A stretch of DNA of 64,000 nt, taken from NCBI GenBank assembly GCA_036824045.1, contig DAITAZ010000006.1, positions 39,491 through 103,490 of the forward strand, given 5' to 3'. Source of the DNA: DAITAZ01 sp036824045 (lineage in GTDB: Bacteria; Pseudomonadota; Gammaproteobacteria; Burkholderiales; Rhodocyclaceae). The notes beneath the pieces were generated by a model, which worked only from the letters and a program-made list of their open reading frames with translations, searched no databases and was not told where the DNA came from. Both the position numbers and the translations under genes were made by a program. Below, one piece after another: positions 62,008 to 64,000 of this stretch; position 1 is the stretch's first letter, and the number at the start of each line of letters is the position of its first letter.

Positions 62008-64000
62008 ATGAGCACAGGTCAATCTGAGCAAGTGATGGGATTGTCCGCGCCGTTGCCCGAACCTTCGGGGGCGCCGGAAATCGTTGAGTATGGGCGCATC
62101 ATTGCACGCTACAAATGGAGTGTTCTGGGTGTCGGCGTGTTGGTCGCAATTCTCGCAGGGATCATCGTCTCCCTGCAGACGCCGATCTATCGCTCCACTG
62201 CAACGCTGATGATCGACGCGGGCAAGACCAAGGTGGTGAACGTGGAGGAGGTNNNNNNNNNNNNNNNNNNNNNNNNNNNNNNNNNNNNNNNNNNNNNNNN
62301 NNNNNNNNNNNNNNNNNNNNNNNNNNNNNNNNNNNNNNNNNNNNNNNNNNNNATCCGGAATTGGCCGCGCAAGTTGCGAACGCCGTGGCGGAAGCCTATA
62401 TCCAGAACGAACAGGACACCCGTTTCAAGGTCACTCAGCAGGCGGCAGGATGGTTGAATGAGCGCCTCGCCGGTCTGCGGGAGAAGGTGACCGCCTCTGA
62501 GCGGGCGGTACAGGCCTATCGAGAGAAGGAAGGTTTGCTCGATAACAAGGTTGCGGGCGCTGCTGTCACGGAACTGTCCGGTGCGATGGGTTCGTTGATT
62601 CAGGCGAGGGCTCGTCGCATCGAGGCCGAGCAGGCATATGAACAGGTCAAGGGTGCGAGCCAAGCCAAGCTTCTGTCCGTTCCCGTAATCGCACGCAACT
62701 CCGCAGTGGGTTCGGCTCATGCTGCCGAAGCCGCTGCCGAGAAACAGCTGGCGGAAGTTTCGGAGCGTTATGGGCCTGACCATCCGAAGCGCGTTGCGGC
62801 TGAGTCAGATATCAAATCCGCCAAGGAGAATACTCGCCGCCAAGTCGCATTGGCTGTAGAGACCATTGCCAAGGAATTTGAGGCCGCAAAAGCGGGTGAG
62901 CGTGCGCTTGAGTCCAGTGTTGGGTCCAGTAAAGGTACGCTTCAAGGGGAAAGTCGTAAGGAAATCCAGCTGGCTGAGCTTGAGCGTGAAGCGGCGGCGA
63001 ATCGTCAGCTTTACCAAACGTTCTTGAGCCGTTTCAAGGAAACGTCTTCTGCAGGGGACCAGCAGGTTGTCGGCGCTCGGATTGTTGAAGAGGCAACGCC
63101 ATCGTCCAGCCCGGCTAAGCCACTGAAGGCGCAGACCACCGCAATTGCCGGCTTGTTCGGGATCATCCTGGCGGCGCTTGGTGCTCTGGCGCTTGATCGT
63201 CTCGACAGCTCGATCAAGAGCACGAAGGACGCAGAGACTAAATTGGGCACCACGGTGATCGCGTCGGTGCCTGACGTGAGCGGTCAGCACAAGGGCGGTG
63301 ATATCGGCCTCGCTTACATTGCGGAACCCAATAGCATCTACTCAGAGTCCATTCGCACCGCGCGTACCAGCGTGATGCTCTCGGCAATTGACAAGCCCAA
63401 CAAGGTCCTTGCCATCACATCGTCGGTACCCGGCGAGGGTAAAACCACGTTCTCGCTTAACCTCGCCGTTGCGCAGGCGCAGACCAAGCGTACCGTGGTG
63501 ATTGAAGCGGACATGCGTCAGCCCCGGTTCGGCAGCTATCTCAAAATTGGTGGAGAGCTCAAGGGACTTTCTGAACTTGTCTGTGGCTCTGCCCCTATTG
63601 AAGAGTGTGTGCACCGTTTGGATGGAACTGATCTGGACATCATCCCTGCCGGCGAGATTCCGCCGAATCCTCTGGAACTCATTCTGTCCCAGCGTTTCCG
63701 CGATCTCATCGAGCAACTGCGCAGCAAATACTCGGTTGTGATCATCGACACGCCTCCCGTCCAATTGGTGTCAGACGCAGTGGTGATCTCCACCATCGTT
63801 GATGAGATGGTCTATGTCATCAAGGCTGACGAAACCAACTATCAGCTGGCGCGAAGTGGGATGCGGAAAATACGTTCCGCTGGTGGGCACATTCTAGGTG
63901 TGGCGATCAATCGGCTCAACTTTGAACGTGCCGACAAGTACTATGGTGACAGTTTGGCTTACCACAAGTACGGCCACAAATACGGCTACGGCTACGGTGG
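62008..64000 (+). CDS. Wzc-like polysaccharide tyrosine autokinase (gapped, 3' truncated)
   Basis: An inner-membrane chain-length determinant fused to a BY-kinase. Visible: Wzz domain with first helix (RYKWSVLGVGVLVAILAGIIV), coiled coils, second helix (TTAIAGLFGIILAALGALAL) and the kinase with Walker A SSVPGEGKTTFSLN, Walker A' VVIEADMRQPRFG, Walker B VVIIDTPP and a Tyr-rich tail (YYGDSLAYHKYGHKYGYGYG) for autophosphorylation. The reading frame after the N run (codon phase from 62355) differs from that before it because the gap length is arbitrary. The stop lies beyond the window. Confidence 0.88.
62253..62352. other. Scaffold gap of exactly 100 N
   Basis: A run of 100 undetermined bases inside the Wzc-like gene. 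The round number suggests a placeholder; the true missing length must restore the frame (length = 100 + 1 modulo 3). Confidence 0.95.

Overview
The window is GC-rich, gene-dense chromosome of a Gram-negative bacterium. Gene content and synteny (fur/bamE divergence with dapB, carA-carB-greA, rlmE-ftsH-folP-glmM, PQQ alcohol dehydrogenases with a PedF cytochrome, a Wza/Wzc-type EPS locus) point to a betaproteobacterium, most likely Rhodocyclales. That placement is inferred from protein and gene-order recognition only. A run of exactly 100 N near the right edge marks a scaffold gap, so this is a draft assembly.

Left part (1-26.7 kb): mostly housekeeping. It has a sulfurtransferase, phosphomanno/phosphoglucomutase, waaF, ilvE, nadK, recN, fur, bamE, dapB, a large PAS hybrid kinase with its own HPt domain, carAB, greA, yhbY, rlmE, ftsH, folP and glmM.

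Middle part (26.9-37.5 kb): a lipid-envelope island. In order it has dgkA, a GT4 glycosyltransferase overlapping a PAP2 phosphatase, a Lys/Pro/Ala-rich protein with a ribbon-helix-helix-like tail and a 27-bp palindrome in front of it, an exported zinc phospholipase C-like protein, a second GT4 glycosyltransferase, and olsB-olsA for ornithine lipid. Both glycosyltransferases and the ols operon are preceded by 7-bp direct repeats of 11-bp period (CTGTCAC/CTGCCAT type) that look like PhoB boxes. The simplest reading is a phosphate-starvation programme that replaces phospholipids by glycolipids and ornithine lipids. Next comes a FIST protein translationally coupled to a hybrid histidine kinase, resembling the NosP/NahK nitric-oxide pair.

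Right part (42.7-60.8 kb): a periplasmic quinoprotein alcohol-oxidation cluster. It has a SoxYZ-like carrier, two metallo-beta-lactamase-fold relay proteins, two PQQ alcohol dehydrogenases (one with the extra Asp typical of lanthanide enzymes, one with Ser as in calcium enzymes), two c-type cytochromes including PedF, a pentapeptide-repeat protein, a two-component system, a TonB receptor very like E. coli YncD/PqqU (PQQ uptake) with its own TonB, a sigma-54 activator of AcoR type, a substrate-binding protein and a beta-propeller protein. Sigma-54 promoters lie before the lanthanide-type enzyme, before pedF and before the two-component system. The first two also share inverted repeats of the form TGTTCC-N5-GGAACA, which predicts one regulon driven by the AcoR-type activator. 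No pqq biosynthesis genes are in the window.

Right edge: the 4.5S RNA gene (ffs), then the start of an exopolysaccharide locus (Wza-like export protein and Wzc-like tyrosine autokinase, interrupted by the N gap and truncated by the window end).
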